Below, one piece after another: positions 11,930-23,792 of a stretch of 64,000 nt of DNA (position 1 is its first letter; each line of letters begins with the position of its first letter). The DNA is from Pictodentalium vernedei. Lineage: Eukaryota; Mollusca; Scaphopoda; Dentaliida; Dentaliidae. The stretch covers positions 445,990,910-446,054,909 of the forward strand of contig CM062289.1 in assembly GCA_031216915.1 (NCBI GenBank), read 5' to 3'. The translations under genes were made by a program, and so were the position numbers. Below the pieces are notes generated by a model, which saw only the letters and a program-made list of their open reading frames with translations, had not been told where the DNA came from and made no database searches.

Positions 11930-12222
11930 GCAATTATACCCCCACTTGCTGGACTGATGAAGGTATAAACAAATTAATTAAAAACAAAGTAAGGCCAAAA
12001 AAAATCATGAAAAATCGACAAAGTAAGGACTGTAACTCTGGTAAAAAAATTATACGCGGATCATCTTTTTTTAATAAAATGTCCAGGAGCAGCCTGTCAC
12101 AAGTATCCCTCATACCAAATTTCGTCAAAATCCATCCACTCACTGCAGAGATATTTCTGTGGATGGATGGGTGAACTCATTAATCCAGTATACCCTTAAG
12201 AAAGAGGGTGTAATTATATTTT
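11930..12222 (+). mobile_element. HINE-like non-autonomous element
   Basis: It begins 'ggcaattatacccccac' and ends with a hairpin-like 'tatacccttaagaaagaggg' followed by TGTAATTATA. The interior has the 'ccaaatttcgtcaaaatcc' language of these elements and a decayed 'tggatggatgggtgaac' tract before the end. The layout matches 37,740-38,206. Confidence 0.5.
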
Positions 12223-13338
12223 AAAGGTAAATTATAACTGCAGTATTTTTCTTCAGAGATAGCAGCAAGGGAAGCCTTGGGGTAGCAAGATTTTGCTCAT
12301 GTTTTGTTACGATTTGCCTGTTGCCACACTCTAATAAATTTTAACAAAACAGTTTTATTTGAACATTTTTGTTTCTACTGCTCAGAACAAAACTTGAAAT
12401 ACATAGACTGTAAGGCTACTACAGTGATTTCCAGTACTTTTCAATAGAACCATGATAGTAGCTCTTATAACATAACCAGTTAAAAACATGTTCAACTGCC
12501 AGGGTCACAGTGTTGGGCAGTTTTATGAATGGCCAGACAGAACTCGGCATTGGCGAGTAACTATTATACTCTCGAATTGGGTTCTATTCTCTTGAAAAAG
12601 GGAGATATTTCTGCAACACATTCAGATACTTTTTCTATCAAATCTGGTCTGACTGCATGTCTGGGTCATTCCTGAAGCTCTTTCCTAAAGCTGATGAAGT
12701 GCATTTTTGTGATACACTGCTGGGAAGGTTTTGAAAAGCTTTTTTCCATCAGGTCACAAAACAGCATTTCATGAGCAAACCCAAAGGTGCATAAAGATTA
12801 CAGAATGCATCTGAAAGCCACAACATTTAAAGCATAGGAACAACATTAAAGGAACCTTTTATTTTATAAACATTCAAAAACTTCACATAGAAAGAAAATT
12901 CTGATGAAGTATATCGTGTCTCACACCCGCATACCAAATAACCCTGCAAGGTATTTTTTGTAACTATGAAATTTGCACTGGTTGCTGAAACAAGGATATG
13001 ACAGTACCTTCAAATTCAAAACTATTTTAAGAACTGATAATTGATTCTTGGGGGAGTTCACGAGAACTAAAACGGATTCCTGTGAATTGGGACAAATTTT
13101 AATACCTAAAAAGTGAATTGTACCACCTTATTTAGTATATTTCAAATTTATGTTGTTCGAATTCTGCAAGCTTTTCAATGTGGTGTAACAATTGCACTTT
13201 TACATGTGGTGTAACAACTTGGCAAACAATTGTGCAGGGCCACACGATCATTACAACACTTTTCCATTAGGGTCATTTACTTGGGTTCAAAGTCGATTTC
13301 ACATCCACACTCTTAAATCATGGTTCAGATATAGGTTA
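12223..13338. other. family H foldback, then unrecognised
   Basis: Bases 12,230-12,480 are a diverged family H foldback. A weak SINE-1-like scrap ('cagggtcacagtgttgggcag') is near 12,500. From about 12,570 to 13,338 nothing is recognised. Confidence 0.45.
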
Positions 13339-13339
13339 C

Positions 13340-13763
13340 CGTATTTACTCTATGTATTGGGACGCTCTATGATTTGGGACACACATTTTTTCCAGAAAAC
13401 TATATTTTTTTTATGCTCCAAAGTTTGGGACATTCAGGAGATTTGTTTCCAGTTGGCCCGTCGCTAGTAGCAGACGACACTCATAAAAATTTTTTTTGAG
13501 TTACTAAAAATTTTCGTTTTTTGCTTCCAAAACATAGCTTATGGTCCCTCATTGGAACGAGCACAATGCGCTCGTTCAAATGAGGGATCATAAGGTATGT
13601 TTTGGACAGCAATTTTCGTATATAGTGATGGAAAACGAATCACACACAACTTTATTCAGCATCAAATCAAGACCAGGCTGTGTTCTTTCCCCATTTTCTA
13701 AGAATTGGGACACTTGTGAAAATAATTATTTTTAGCTGTCCCAATACATAGAGTAAATACGGT
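13340..13763. mobile_element. Family D TA-flanked MITE with family C-like core
   Basis: Perfect outer inverted repeats begin CCGTATTTACTCTATGTATT and end with the complement, followed by TGGGAC. TA flanks both ends. The core carries the 'ttccaaaacatag...tatggtccctcattgg' palindrome of family C. This short form gives the empty site for the pearl-like insertion at 30,984. Confidence 0.85.
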
Positions 13764-13764
13764 A

Positions 13765-14640
13765 TTATCACCGAGATGGTGTATTGAAGTCAAGACCTCG
13801 TCTCTGGACATATATCGACAAGTCAATTAGGAGGATCCTATACATGATCCAGAGACAAGACTAAGAATTCAATACACCATCACGGAAAACCACATGGTGG
13901 TACATGTGTAATAATCAATTTATCTTACAATATTCCGCCCTTTCTTATCTTTTTCGCTTATATCTTGACAATCATTCAGGGACTATGAATCGATTTTTAT
14001 GAATGAAGATCATGATATTGCATTCTTGAGCTGTGCATGACATAATTCCTATTCATAATCATTATTCCACTTGTACCATAACTGCAGAAATTTATAGTAG
14101 GGTCTCGGCTGTCTACTTCTTTATTTTTCAGGTTTAACCCTTTACCCAACGCAGATGATATCAAAATTTATTATTTTAAATATCATTTTTTCAAATTTTT
14201 CAAAAAATTTCAACAAAACCATATCATGTGACCCCTCGTTGGAACAAGCTCGTTGAGCTCATTCCAACGAGGGGTCACATAATATGGTTTTGTTGAAATT
14301 TTTTGAAAAATAATAATTTTTCAACTGCTGAATTTGCATATTACGCGGGCGGATGCGGGCGAATCGTTGGGTAAAGGGTTAACATCTGGTAGACCTACAA
14401 AAAATATTATCAAGGCAAAAAATTATCTACTCTTATATTACCGAGTTGGGGATTTATTTATCATTTAATTACTTTTATCAAAATGGAGACCCTGACATGT
14501 GTAATCATTTTTCAATAAGTACAGGCAAAAAACATTCTCTCTTTCTGAATCAAATGATCACGCATGTGGTTTTTACCCTCAATAAAGATTTGTATTTTGT
14601 CTCAACATTTTAACTTTTATGCAGACATTCTATTGACAGA
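13765..14640. repeat. Family N long repeat, copy 1, split by a family A MITE
   Basis: This stretch matches 53,480-54,010 over most of its length: 'gagatggtgt' near the start, 'gaccctgaca' and 'ctttctgaatc' near the end. A complete family A MITE (14,138-14,378) interrupts it. No coding capacity was recognised. Confidence 0.7.
14138..14378. mobile_element. Family A TTAA palindromic MITE, copy 4 (reference copy)
   Basis: 241 bp with TTAA at 14,134-14,137 and 14,379-14,382. The inverted ends CCCTTTACCCAACG are perfect and the palindromic core meets at GAGCTCGTTGAGCTC-like bases. The matching family N repeat near 53,835 carries a single TTAA at the same point and no insert, which directly supports TTAA as the duplicated target. 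Confidence 0.95.
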
Positions 14641-15360
14641 GAAGATCCATTCCATCACTGTTCATCACTCTGTGAGGCAAGCTGAATATCACTAAAATTA
14701 TGTTTTGTCAACTTGTCTTGGCAAATATTTTGTTTTAAAGTCTTAAACCTTTCTACATCAGTCAATGTTTCCCAACATAACTGCAGTCCAACTCACAGTC
14801 ACTTCATTTCCATTGTGCTAAATGTTTCAACCTGTTTCATACCACTCGCATATCTCCTAATGCCATGTTGCGAGATATTTTCACTGAGTGCCTTTGTTTG
14901 AATGATACGTGGAACAAGACAATATTGCAAGCAGGTGGCTGTTTACACCTTTTTTTATCAGGGGCCTACCCCATCTTGCACTGGAAATTACAAATACTTC
15001 AACAAGTTTTCTTAACTTTCCTTCCATCCTAATGAAACCAATTATTATAAGACAAGTTAGCTCTCCACAAAGATGTAAGGAATGGAATTATGAAACTTGT
15101 GTTTTGATGGATGTTTTTATGATGTGACATGCTAGAGGTCTAAAGACAATTCCAGCACTAAATGACAACTCAACAGCACTGAAATATAGACACATGAATA
15201 GAAAAAAGGTTACATTGTATTAATGAGAGCATCACATGTAACTATTTCATTGAGAAAAACCTCTAGCTCTTGACATCTACTTACCATACACAGCTAAAGT
15301 GAGATGCTTATAACTAAGCATTAAAATATTGTTTTTTTGCCCCAAAAAACTGATATCAGG
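14641..15360. other. no recognised feature
   Basis: AT-rich intergenic DNA; short frames only, without motifs. Confidence 0.5.
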
Positions 15361-15362
15361 TA

Positions 15363-15774
15363 CAGTTGAGCCCACTTAATTGGATATATTTTAACTGAAT
15401 AACCCTGTTAAGTGAATATAATCTCCCAACACAAAACCATTTACCATACCACCAGTACTCTAGGTTATAGAGTGTACTCCTGTTAATTGAATTAATTAAT
15501 CTTGTAACCTGTTGAGAAATTACCTTGACTCTCCCTAGTTTTCCTTCGTTTATAGATCTATTTGAACTCTGTATATTCGATACAGCCATTTTATCTTTTA
15601 TATCTTGTTTGACAGAGCTCATAGAGCTCTGTCAAACAAGATATAATAGAATAAATGCTAAGTTTATCTCTAGAATACAGGCAAGTGACACAATCCCTAC
15701 TAACTGAATACTCCTGTTAATTGAATAATTTTCATTGGCAAATTGCCTATTCAATTAACAGTATAATTCCACTG
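15363..15774. mobile_element. Family B pogo/Tigger-like MITE, copy 2
   Basis: TA at 15,361-15,362 and 15,775-15,776. The ends are CAGTTGAGCCCACTTAATTG and, reversed, CAGTGGAATTATACTGTTAA. The central hairpin around 15,600-15,655 has TATATCTTGTTTGACAGAGC and its complement. Confidence 0.8.
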
Positions 15775-15899
15775 TATCAGTATTTGAACTCCTTAGCCAG
15801 AACCACAGCATCCAGAAGAATCACCTGTGATGACGTCATGTTGCTGTAATACACAAATTACACTTCAGACATTTAACCTATCTAACTTAAGTAAGGGTC

Positions 15900-16510
15900 A
15901 TATCGGTCCAACACTATTCATAGAAAATATCAATTTTTTAGCTCAAAAACATAGGTTATGACACCTCACTGGAACAAGCTTGTTCAGCTCGTTCCAATGA
16001 GAGTTCATAAGCTGTTTTGGAGATAAAAAAAATCACAATTTTCAATTATTCGGGATTTTTTGGGCACACGTGTCATCTGCAGATCATGTTAGGTGAAGGC
16101 TAAAAAAAAAAAACAGTGCCATTTATTTTTTGGCATTTAAGGTCACAGCATCTATGGCTATGACTACAATATTGGTATGAAGTCAAGTTGAGCTACTTGT
16201 AGATACCTGTACTGCCCACTTTAGGGACGACTTCAACCCAAGGTGCTGGTTATTTAGTTATTTATTGATGTTTAAGGTCACATATTTCTGTAAAATGGCT
16301 AATGGTGACCACAACATGAACATCAAGTCAAGTTCAGCCAATCGTTTATACCCATGTTGACCATTTTAAGGACTTTAATGCCAGTGATTAGTGACAGGAT
16401 TGTATTTTCCAGTAAAACAGAGTTTGTTTACTACAGTAAATAAGCACTGCTTCACGTTTCCGAGGGTTCCTATAGGGAACATTTCAGTCTTGAACCCAAT
16501 GTAGCAACCA
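15900..16510 (-). mobile_element. family C fragment plus two SINE-2 copies
   Basis: Bases 15,900-16,110 are a decayed family C palindrome. Bases 16,122-16,250 and 16,255-16,510 are SINE-2 copies that share the 3' segment 'tttaaggtcaca' and, in the second, the body 'caatcgtttataccc...tgcttcacgtttccgaggg'. They have no recognisable pol III boxes. Confidence 0.6.
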
Positions 16511-17689
16511 CATTTCTAGAATATTCTTGAACACGTGCTCAACTTCAGTTAAGTAATAGCAACAATACCTGCAACATTAAAGCAGCAATTTTTAATGACT
16601 CCCAGGTATTATTTTCTAGCCCAGAACCAGAAACTAACAGAAATAAAGCTATCAGACAATTGGTTTGTCATTAAACAGGGTTCCTACAAAGGACAAATAT
16701 AACTGAAGACCATTTCATGACTTTTTCCACCAATTTTCAAGACTTAACAAAATCCAGATTTCATAATTTTCAAGGCTTCCACCTTCAATGGTCCTAATAG
16801 GATCCTCGGGTCATTACCGTTCTCCTCCCACTTCCCTTGAAGGATTGGGTAAAAACTGGAGGGTCCCAGTTAGAACTATTACTTCATATCTATGGCACAT
16901 AAAACAACATAGTTTTGATTACATGCATCTTCAAAGTTTTTATTTCAGAAATCTTCAAGGCTTTTAAAGCTTAAGGCCTGGGACAATTTCCAGAATTCCA
17001 AGGCCTTGATTGGCTCTTAGTCAAATACAAGGCCTTTCCTTGAGTCCCAAGACACCGCAGGAACCCTGTTAAAAGTGTAGATCATAATCATTCAATGACA
17101 TTCCAGAAGTATTAAAGAGTTTAAATCTAAAAAATATGGGTTTTAAGTTTTTGAACCACTGTTTCAATAAAATTAAAAAACTGAATGCTTAAAATATCTA
17201 CATCATTGGGGACAAATGTTTGAGTAGATGCTCAGACCACCATTGCTATGAACAATGTAATTCAAAACTTTTCACAAAGCAATGATTCCCCTCTCATCTA
17301 GCCATCTTTTGGAGATTGGAGGGGAGGGGTGAAGCAAATGATAAATTTATATATTCATGTTTAAGGACATATCAACATCTTTAACTCATGATCGCAACAT
17401 AGGGATGAAAAAATAAATAAACTAACTCATTCCCAGTTTGGACTGATATTTACAAAACTTTGTTCAATAAATTTGGCTCAAACCTCACCAAAGGCTTGGT
17501 CCAGGACTAATTCACAGAACTTGATTTGTAAACTTCACAAGAAGCTGGTAACTTATTGAAAATCTTTTATTTAACCCCTTATATCTTTTTAGTCATTAAG
17601 ATGATAAAGGGGTGTTATCTGGTACACTTAATTGCATTCTGAGAACCCTTTTTAAAAGCATATCAAAAAATGTACTTCATAATCAGAGA
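16511..17689. other. no recognised feature
   Basis: AT-rich intergenic DNA; neither strand shows a supported exon or a clear repeat boundary. Confidence 0.5.
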
Positions 17690-17693
17690 TTAA

Positions 17694-17914
17694 CCCTTTA
17701 CCTAACGTAACGGCCAAAAGCGGCCAGCGCTATTCTCAAAAATCGCCAATTAATTTTCATTATTTTTTTCATTTTTTGTCTCAAAAACATAGGTTATGAC
17801 CCCTCGTTCCAACGAGGGGTCATAACCTATGTTTTCGAGACAAAAAATGAAAAACTTTAGTTATTCAAGAATTATTTTTGCAAGTGTCGTCTGCTTTTCA
17901 GGTTAGGTAAAGGG
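17694..17914. mobile_element. Family C TTAA palindromic MITE, uninterrupted copy
   Basis: 221 bp with TTAA at 17,690-17,693 and 17,915-17,918. The ends are CCCTTTACCTAACG and, reversed, CCCTTTACCTAACC. The core is CATAGGTTATGACCCCTCGT against its complement with no spacer. This copy is the reference for the interrupted copies at 2433 and 54,357. Confidence 0.9.
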
Positions 17915-17949
17915 TTAAACAGATTCTATACCCATTGTTGACAGATTAC

Positions 17950-18080
17950 TGTATTAACCCTCTACCTAATGAATCCACCACATCCGCTCACATAATATAC
18001 AAATTGAGTAGTTGAAAATAAATTATTTCTCACAAGATATCAACCATGTCAAGTAACCCCCTCATTAGAACAAGCTCTTT
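17950..18080. mobile_element. half of a family A MITE
   Basis: It begins TTAACCCTCTACCTAATGAA and runs through the left arm to 'cctcattagaacaagctct', then breaks off. The right half is missing. Confidence 0.6.
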
Positions 18081-18869
18081 GAAGCAGCCATAACTGGATT
18101 TTGATAGGAAATTCAAAAGATAATGTTACCAAGAAATCATTGATGAGAGAACTACTCCTATTTCTGGGGGTATATTTTGTGAGCAAGCGAGGGATCTCCA
18201 CATCTTCGTCGTTACAGAATATTTTTGTGCTGGGCAGGAAAATCCACATAGTGCATGCAAAGACTTAATAAAAGATCACACAAAGAGAACTGTCCTATTC
18301 TTATCCATTTGGCCTACAAAAAAGTTCTTGTTTCTCAGGTAATTTTTCCTCAATTTTATAAGGAGGGAGACCTTTTTCTCTTTTTTTTTCGTTTATTCAC
18401 AAAACAGTTCTGAAAATAGTTGGAATCAGAAGTTTAACTACTTCCACTATTATGTGGCAAACCAATGTTTTCAGCAGTGAAAATTTCCCATAATGTAGTT
18501 GAAAATTTAATCAACTATATCTTGTTTGACAGAACTCTGTGTGCAAAATTGCGTCATAGAAGAAATTTCCAGGCCAAAAAAAAAGTGATGAGGCAGATTT
18601 TTAATGATGAGGGAGGGGCCCGAGAAACAAGAATTTTTTTTTTAATAGCCTTATCTGAAAACAATTTACACTTCGTTTTTCCACTTCTAACTGGCCCAAC
18701 AAGTCCACATTATTTACACCTCCACTGGCCATGTTGCCAATGTCCATGAAGTATCTGAAAAGTCAATGTTTGCAAATCTCATTTTCTCAAAAGTTTTATC
18801 ACAATACAATTTTTTGTTTGATTTCTTTTGCAGAACTATTTATACAAAGTAGGCTGTATTAACAAGTGC
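18081..18869. repeat. mostly unrecognised; family P repeat
   Basis: Bases 18,460-18,660 match 43,790-44,040 ('ttcccataatg', 'cttgtttgacag', 'gagaaacaagaa'), so this is a dispersed repeat of unknown type. The remainder shows nothing. Confidence 0.45.
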
Positions 18870-20467
18870 ACTAACTGTGTATAAGTAGCACTGAATAAAT
18901 CAAAGTTCATCTAATTTGCATAATTTCTGCTTGAGAAAAAACCCGTATTATATGTGATGTATTCCATGTCACTAAACATTCCTACAAAAATTTATTCAAA
19001 TCAGAACTTTCATACAGAAGTTCTGTACAAAAACCTGATTGAATTAATTTTGGTACAAAATGGCTGCTTGCGGCCTTCTTGAATTTTGGACCGCACCCAA
19101 AAACACTCGTTCTCGTCCCACGGTGATAACAAAGGTACCCAAGAAGTTTTGTAAAGATCGGTTCATAAATGCAGCCTCTAGCCTGAGCTGTATAGAAGTT
19201 GTGTACAAAAAACTGATTGGACCTAATTTCGGTACAAAATGGCCACTGGCAGCCATCTTGAATTTTGTCTCGCACCCAGAAACACTCGTTCTCGTCCCAA
19301 GGTGATAACAAAGGTACCCAAGAAGTTTCGTGAAGATCGGTTCATAAATACAGACTCTAGCCCGCACCGTATTGACATGTGCACTTACTGTGTATAAGTA
19401 GCACTGAATAAATCAAAGTTCATCTAATTTGCATAATTCCTGCACGAGAAAAAAACCCGCATTACATGTGATGTATTCCATGTTACTATACATTCATACA
19501 AAAATATATTCAAATCAGAACTTTCATACAGAAGTTCTGTATAAAAAACTGATTGCACTAACTAAAGAACAAAATGGCTGCTGGTGGCCATCTTGAATTT
19601 CGGACCGCACCCAAAACCACTCGTTCTTGTCCCACGGTGATAACAAAGGTGCTCAAGAAGTTTCGTAAAGATCGGTTCATAAATACGGCCTCTAGCCCGA
19701 GCCATATTGGCATTTGCAGTTATAGTGTTGAAAGTAACACTAAATAGATCAGTTAGTCTAATTAGCATAATTTATGCACGAGAAAAAAACCTGAATTATA
19801 TGTGATGTATCCCATGGTATTAAACATTCATACAAAAAATTATTCAAATCAGAGCTTTCATATGGAAGTTCTGCGCAAAAATCTGATTGCACTTAATTTT
19901 GTACAAAATGGCTGCCAGTGGCCATCTTGAATTTCAGACCGGACCCCAAAACACTCATTCTCGTCCCACAGTGATAACAAAGTTACCCAAGAAGTTTCGT
20001 AAAGATCAGTTCATAAATACGGCCTCTGGCCCGAGGCATATTGGCATTTGCACTTACAGTGCTGAAAGTAACACTAAATAAATCAACGTTAAACTTAGTC
20101 TAATTTGCATAATTTACGCACAAGAAAAAAATGTATTATATGTGATGTATCCCATGGTACACTAAACATTTATACAAAAAATTATTCGAATCAGAGCTTT
20201 AATATGAAAATTCTGCGCAAAAATCTGACTGCACCTAATTTTGTACAAAATGGCGGCCAGCAGCCATTTTGAATTTCGGACCTGACCCCAAAACACTCGT
20301 TCCCGTCCCACGGTGATAACAAAGGTACCCAAAAAGTTTCGTAAAGATCGGTTCATAAATGCGGCTTCTTGCCCGGGCCATATTGAATGGTTGACGGACA
20401 GACGGATGACGGACGACTGGCCATGGCATTAGCTCAAATTTGACTTATGTCAAAGTTGAGCTAAAAA
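18870..20467 (+). repeat. HINE-like element with a dimeric tandem array
   Basis: Five units carry the core 'ttgtacaaaatggctgcc', starting near 19,061, 19,240, 19,575, 19,909 and 20,251. Spacings are about 180, 335, 334 and 342 bp, so the usual unit is roughly twice 167. After the array come 'gacggacagacggatgacgg', a hairpin (GCTCAAATTTGAC / GTCAAAGTTGAGC) and CTAAAAA, the 3' layout seen in other arrays in this window. The left end is not defined. Confidence 0.75.
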
Positions 20468-21449
20468 TTACCATTCAATTTTCATTATTCTTTTCATTTT
20501 TTGTTTTAAAAACAAGTTTATGACTCCTCATTGGAACAAGCTCATTCCAATAAAGGGTCATAAGCTAAGTTTTTGATGCAAAAACTGAAAAAAATTTATT
20601 ATTCAAAAATTTTGTTTGCATGTGTTGTCTGCTTTTCGTGTTAGGTAAGAGCTGAGTTTCAACTAGTCTGGTAAGTAAGTATATATGTTACAGGATTTCT
20701 TCACAATGTGAGAAAAAACTCAGGATTTTCAAGGACTTTTCTGAAGGATTCTCAAGCACTTCCATGAACTTTTACCTACAAATTTCTTTAATCAACTCTG
20801 ATGTTTGTCTACAAATCAGTTAATATCTTAGAGATTAATCCTTTCCATGTAACAACTATTGTTCATGTTTTTAAAACCATCAATACCAGCACATGACAAT
20901 GATCTTGGCAAAACTCTCCCTCTCACAAGCTTTCCTAGGATCTGTTATTACTCTATTAACACAAATTACACCACAAAAATACATCAATAACTCACAGGAA
21001 AACATTTTCAACCAAGCAAATACCTAAAGATTTTTTTCCAGGACTATCCATGACTTTTTAAACGAAAATCTAATTTTCAAGGGCACGGAATCCCTGTTTT
21101 GAAATTCGAACACTTTTATGCTTTGGTACACAGAAATGGTACAAATCAACTGGCACTATTAACAAGAATCCCCCTTTAAATTTTTTATGTGATGTCTCAA
21201 AAACATTTTTATGACCCCTCATTGGGCTGAGCTCAAAGAGGGGGTCATAAGTTGTTTTTGAAGATTTTTCTGATTCAACAAACTTTTTGGTAAGTGCTGT
21301 CTCCTTTTCATGTACGATGATGGGTTTTGTACTTTCAAAGAATCCTACAGAGATATTCACTTGTCAGATGACCAAATACTAAATTCTTCTGCATGTTCTG
21401 AAGGACTGATGTGTCTAACTGCAGACAGGACTGACTAGAAACCATTTTT
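20468..21449. other. family C fragments and unrecognised DNA
   Basis: Bases 20,468-20,650 are the right part of a family C MITE directly abutting the preceding element. Bases 21,170-21,320 are another decayed C core ('tatgacccctcattggg'). Between them nothing is recognised. Confidence 0.5.
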
Positions 21450-21712
21450 CAGGGATGAGAATGGCAAGCAACAAATTCGCTGAAATTTGTGAAAATTCCC
21501 ACATTTTAAGTTAAATTTGTGAAAATTGGGATTCTTAAGAACATCTAAGAACACGGGGAGCACCTGTTGTTTGACATTAATTTAATTTCTATAAATTTGC
21601 ATGAAAATGGTCTTTTAAGACCATTTTCATTCAAATTTATAGAAATAAAATTTCAGCATTTGGGGCAAGAATTCGCTGAAATCAGCGAATTTGCTGAAAA
21701 ATCTCATTCCTG
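21450..21712. mobile_element. hAT-like foldback MITE
   Basis: The ends are CAGGGATGAGAATGG and, reversed, CAGGAATGAGATTTTT, each followed by an 'aaattcgctgaa' word, giving a long imperfect inverted repeat. The centre is a perfect hairpin (ATGAAAATGGTCTTTTAAGA). The flanks share 'attttt', a possible degraded 8-bp duplication. Confidence 0.65.
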
Positions 21713-22680
21713 ATTTTTAAATCAAGATTGAGAAAATATATTTAGACTGAAAAAAAATATAACATTTGAAACATTAAAAGATACAAATAAGGTAAATTTC
21801 ATCAAATATAACAGAATCACTATACAAACAGAACAGACATTTCTGACTACATGTAGAGCTCCCAAATATTCAACAACAGTGAGGAACAGAAAATAATTAC
21901 ATTTTATAATGTGAGAACTTAAAAAGTTCAAAACTGATTATGAGTTCAAATGATACATTAGAGCTGGGTGGGTGCAGAAATTTTTCAGTTGATTAATTTT
22001 TAAAAAATGTGAATCATTTTTTTTAAAGTGCTATTTTATAACAAAAAAAAAATGAGATAAATCAGGATAAATGGGAAATGTGTAATTTTTTAAAACGCAA
22101 CTTTATCTAAGAGCCAGTACTAGCAACTCGCCTCCAAAATAGAGTGCAGAAAGTGCTGATTAATGTATCAACATGACAATCTACAGATTAGTCAACAAGC
22201 CGAAAAGTATGTGCTATGGTAATTACAATGTTGGACCCATAATTAAGTTTCCATAAAGTTTTCAAAGGGATGTTTAGTTACTACTACAGACCCACTTGTA
22301 TACAGTGGTCAGTAATTATAACTTTCCAAAACAGCAACATTAATTAACTTAAAAGGAACTGAACCGAAATCCATCTGAAAGCCCAGTTCTTCATTTACAC
22401 TCCATATACAAAACCCAATTGCTTGTGAAGCTGAGAGTCATTTTAAGATTGATATGTCCTGTATTCTAACCAAGTATGCATAGATTGAAAAAAAACAACT
22501 CTTTTAGCTCTTACCACCAAAGAAATTAATTCTCTGAAAACTGATGGTGAATTAGGAAAATTTCAAGCAGTAAATTTTTTGCAATAATGCAACTGGAAAC
22601 TGACAAACAAAATTCCTTGTTGCACTGTGGAAAAATCTGTCGATTGAAATTTCGGTATTTTGACCACAGTGAGTGATCGT
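21713..22680. other. no recognised feature
   Basis: AT-rich intergenic DNA with A/T homopolymer runs. Confidence 0.5.
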
Positions 22681-22689
22681 TTTAATGAC

Positions 22690-22955
22690 ATCAACACTGA
22701 TAATTTGGACAGGGCACTTCATCCAGATTGCTCACAAGGGTGGTGCTGTGTACTAAGGTATACTGCACATCGATGAAGCACTTCTCTTCAACCAATGAGA
22801 ACCCTGCTTGTGCAGAGATAGTAAATTGGGGAGTCTGAGAGATGCTCGGTGGTTCTCTCTGAGTACTCCGGCTTCTTCCATCTGTAAAACTGTCGGACAC
22901 AAGGAGACCCTGGCTGTTGAAAGTGTCATTAAACCTCAATAAATAGTTAAAATAA
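22690..22955 (+). mobile_element. SINE-1, 5'-truncated copy in plus orientation
   Basis: It starts within the central domain ('ggacagggcacttcatcc'), continues through the body ('ggtggttctctctgagtac', 'cggcttcttccatctg') and ends 'aaacctcaataaatag', the AATAA-type tail. The tRNA-like head is absent, as expected for incomplete reverse transcription. Confidence 0.75.
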
Positions 22956-23196
22956 ATCAATGAATAACATTGATAATTCAAATGAACTCTTTGAACCCCA
23001 TTGTACCAGTGGTGTACCCCATGTCAGATCAATGATCTGAACTGAAAAAGTGCATAATTGATGTGTGGGGAAAATCAATTGATATTTAAAACCTGCAGCC
23101 ATAAGGCGACAGGTTGAAAATTCTAATTTATTTCCTAACACATTTCCTGCACCACAAAAATTGTAATTTAGGACCTGTGATGGTGCTGCACTTTAA

Positions 23197-23394
23197 CCCT
23201 TTACCCAACGCAGACGATATCAAAATTTATTATTTTAAATATCATTTATTCAAATTTTTCAAAAAATTTCAACAAAACCATATCATGTGACCCCTCGTTG
23301 GAACGAGCTCTGGGGTCACATGATATGGTTTTATTTTCAACTGCTGAATTTGCATATTACGCAGGCGGATGCGGGCGATTCGTTGGATAAAGGG
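23197..23394. mobile_element. Family A TTAA palindromic MITE, copy 5
   Basis: TTAA at 23,193-23,196 and 23,395-23,398. The ends are CCCTTTACCCAACG and, reversed, CCCTTTATCCAACG. About 40 bp of the right arm are deleted, so it is shorter than the 241-bp reference. It lies about 180 bp beyond the host gene's poly(A) signal. Confidence 0.85.
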
Positions 23395-23577
23395 TTAAAA
23401 GCAGACTGCTGGGTTCAAAGGGTGAAAACCTGCCACTGACAGTTAATTCCAAACCACCAAACTCTTGTGTATTATGATATGGACTAAAAATATAATGTAT
23501 TATTATATAAAGTACAATAAGACATAAATTTATCATCAATTTTTTTTTTCTCTCCCTTGAATAGTTCAATACACATT

Positions 23578-23583
23578 TTTATT
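23578..23583 (-). promoter_or_regulatory. poly(A) signal of the ZC3H11A-like gene
   Basis: AATAAA on the minus strand about 60 bases after the stop codon. This is the first good signal downstream of the coding end, implying a very short 3' UTR. A longer UTR using later AT-rich signals cannot be excluded. Confidence 0.55.
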
Positions 23584-23641
23584 TTTGGTAATATTATATG
23601 ACATTTAGATGACAACATTTTAGTAAACTATGAAATAAACA

Positions 23642-23792
23642 TCAAGATAACAAATCGTCCAGCTGTTTTAATACATCGTCTTCATCTTCTTCAGCATCAA
23701 ACTCAATATTTTCATCGTCATCCCCTAACAACCAATCTTCTTCATCCTCTAAGACTGATGTGGACAGTTTGGATTTCTTTTCTGACTGGACA
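23642..23792 (-). CDS. ZC3H11A: ZC3H11A-like gene, last exon with stop codon
   Basis: The acceptor TTATTCCAG precedes the exon. It takes up the phase-2 overhang of the 24.4-kb exon, codes 49 residues and ends with TGA at 23,642-23,644. The residues are charged, with a block of acidic residues (DEEDWLLGDDDENIEFDAEE) and a C-terminus DDVLKQLDDLLS. Vertebrate ZC3H11A also ends in an acidic, Leu-containing tail of this kind (DEDDLLLEL followed by a few residues), which is one of the main reasons for the gene call. The function of the tail is not known to me. Confidence 0.9.
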
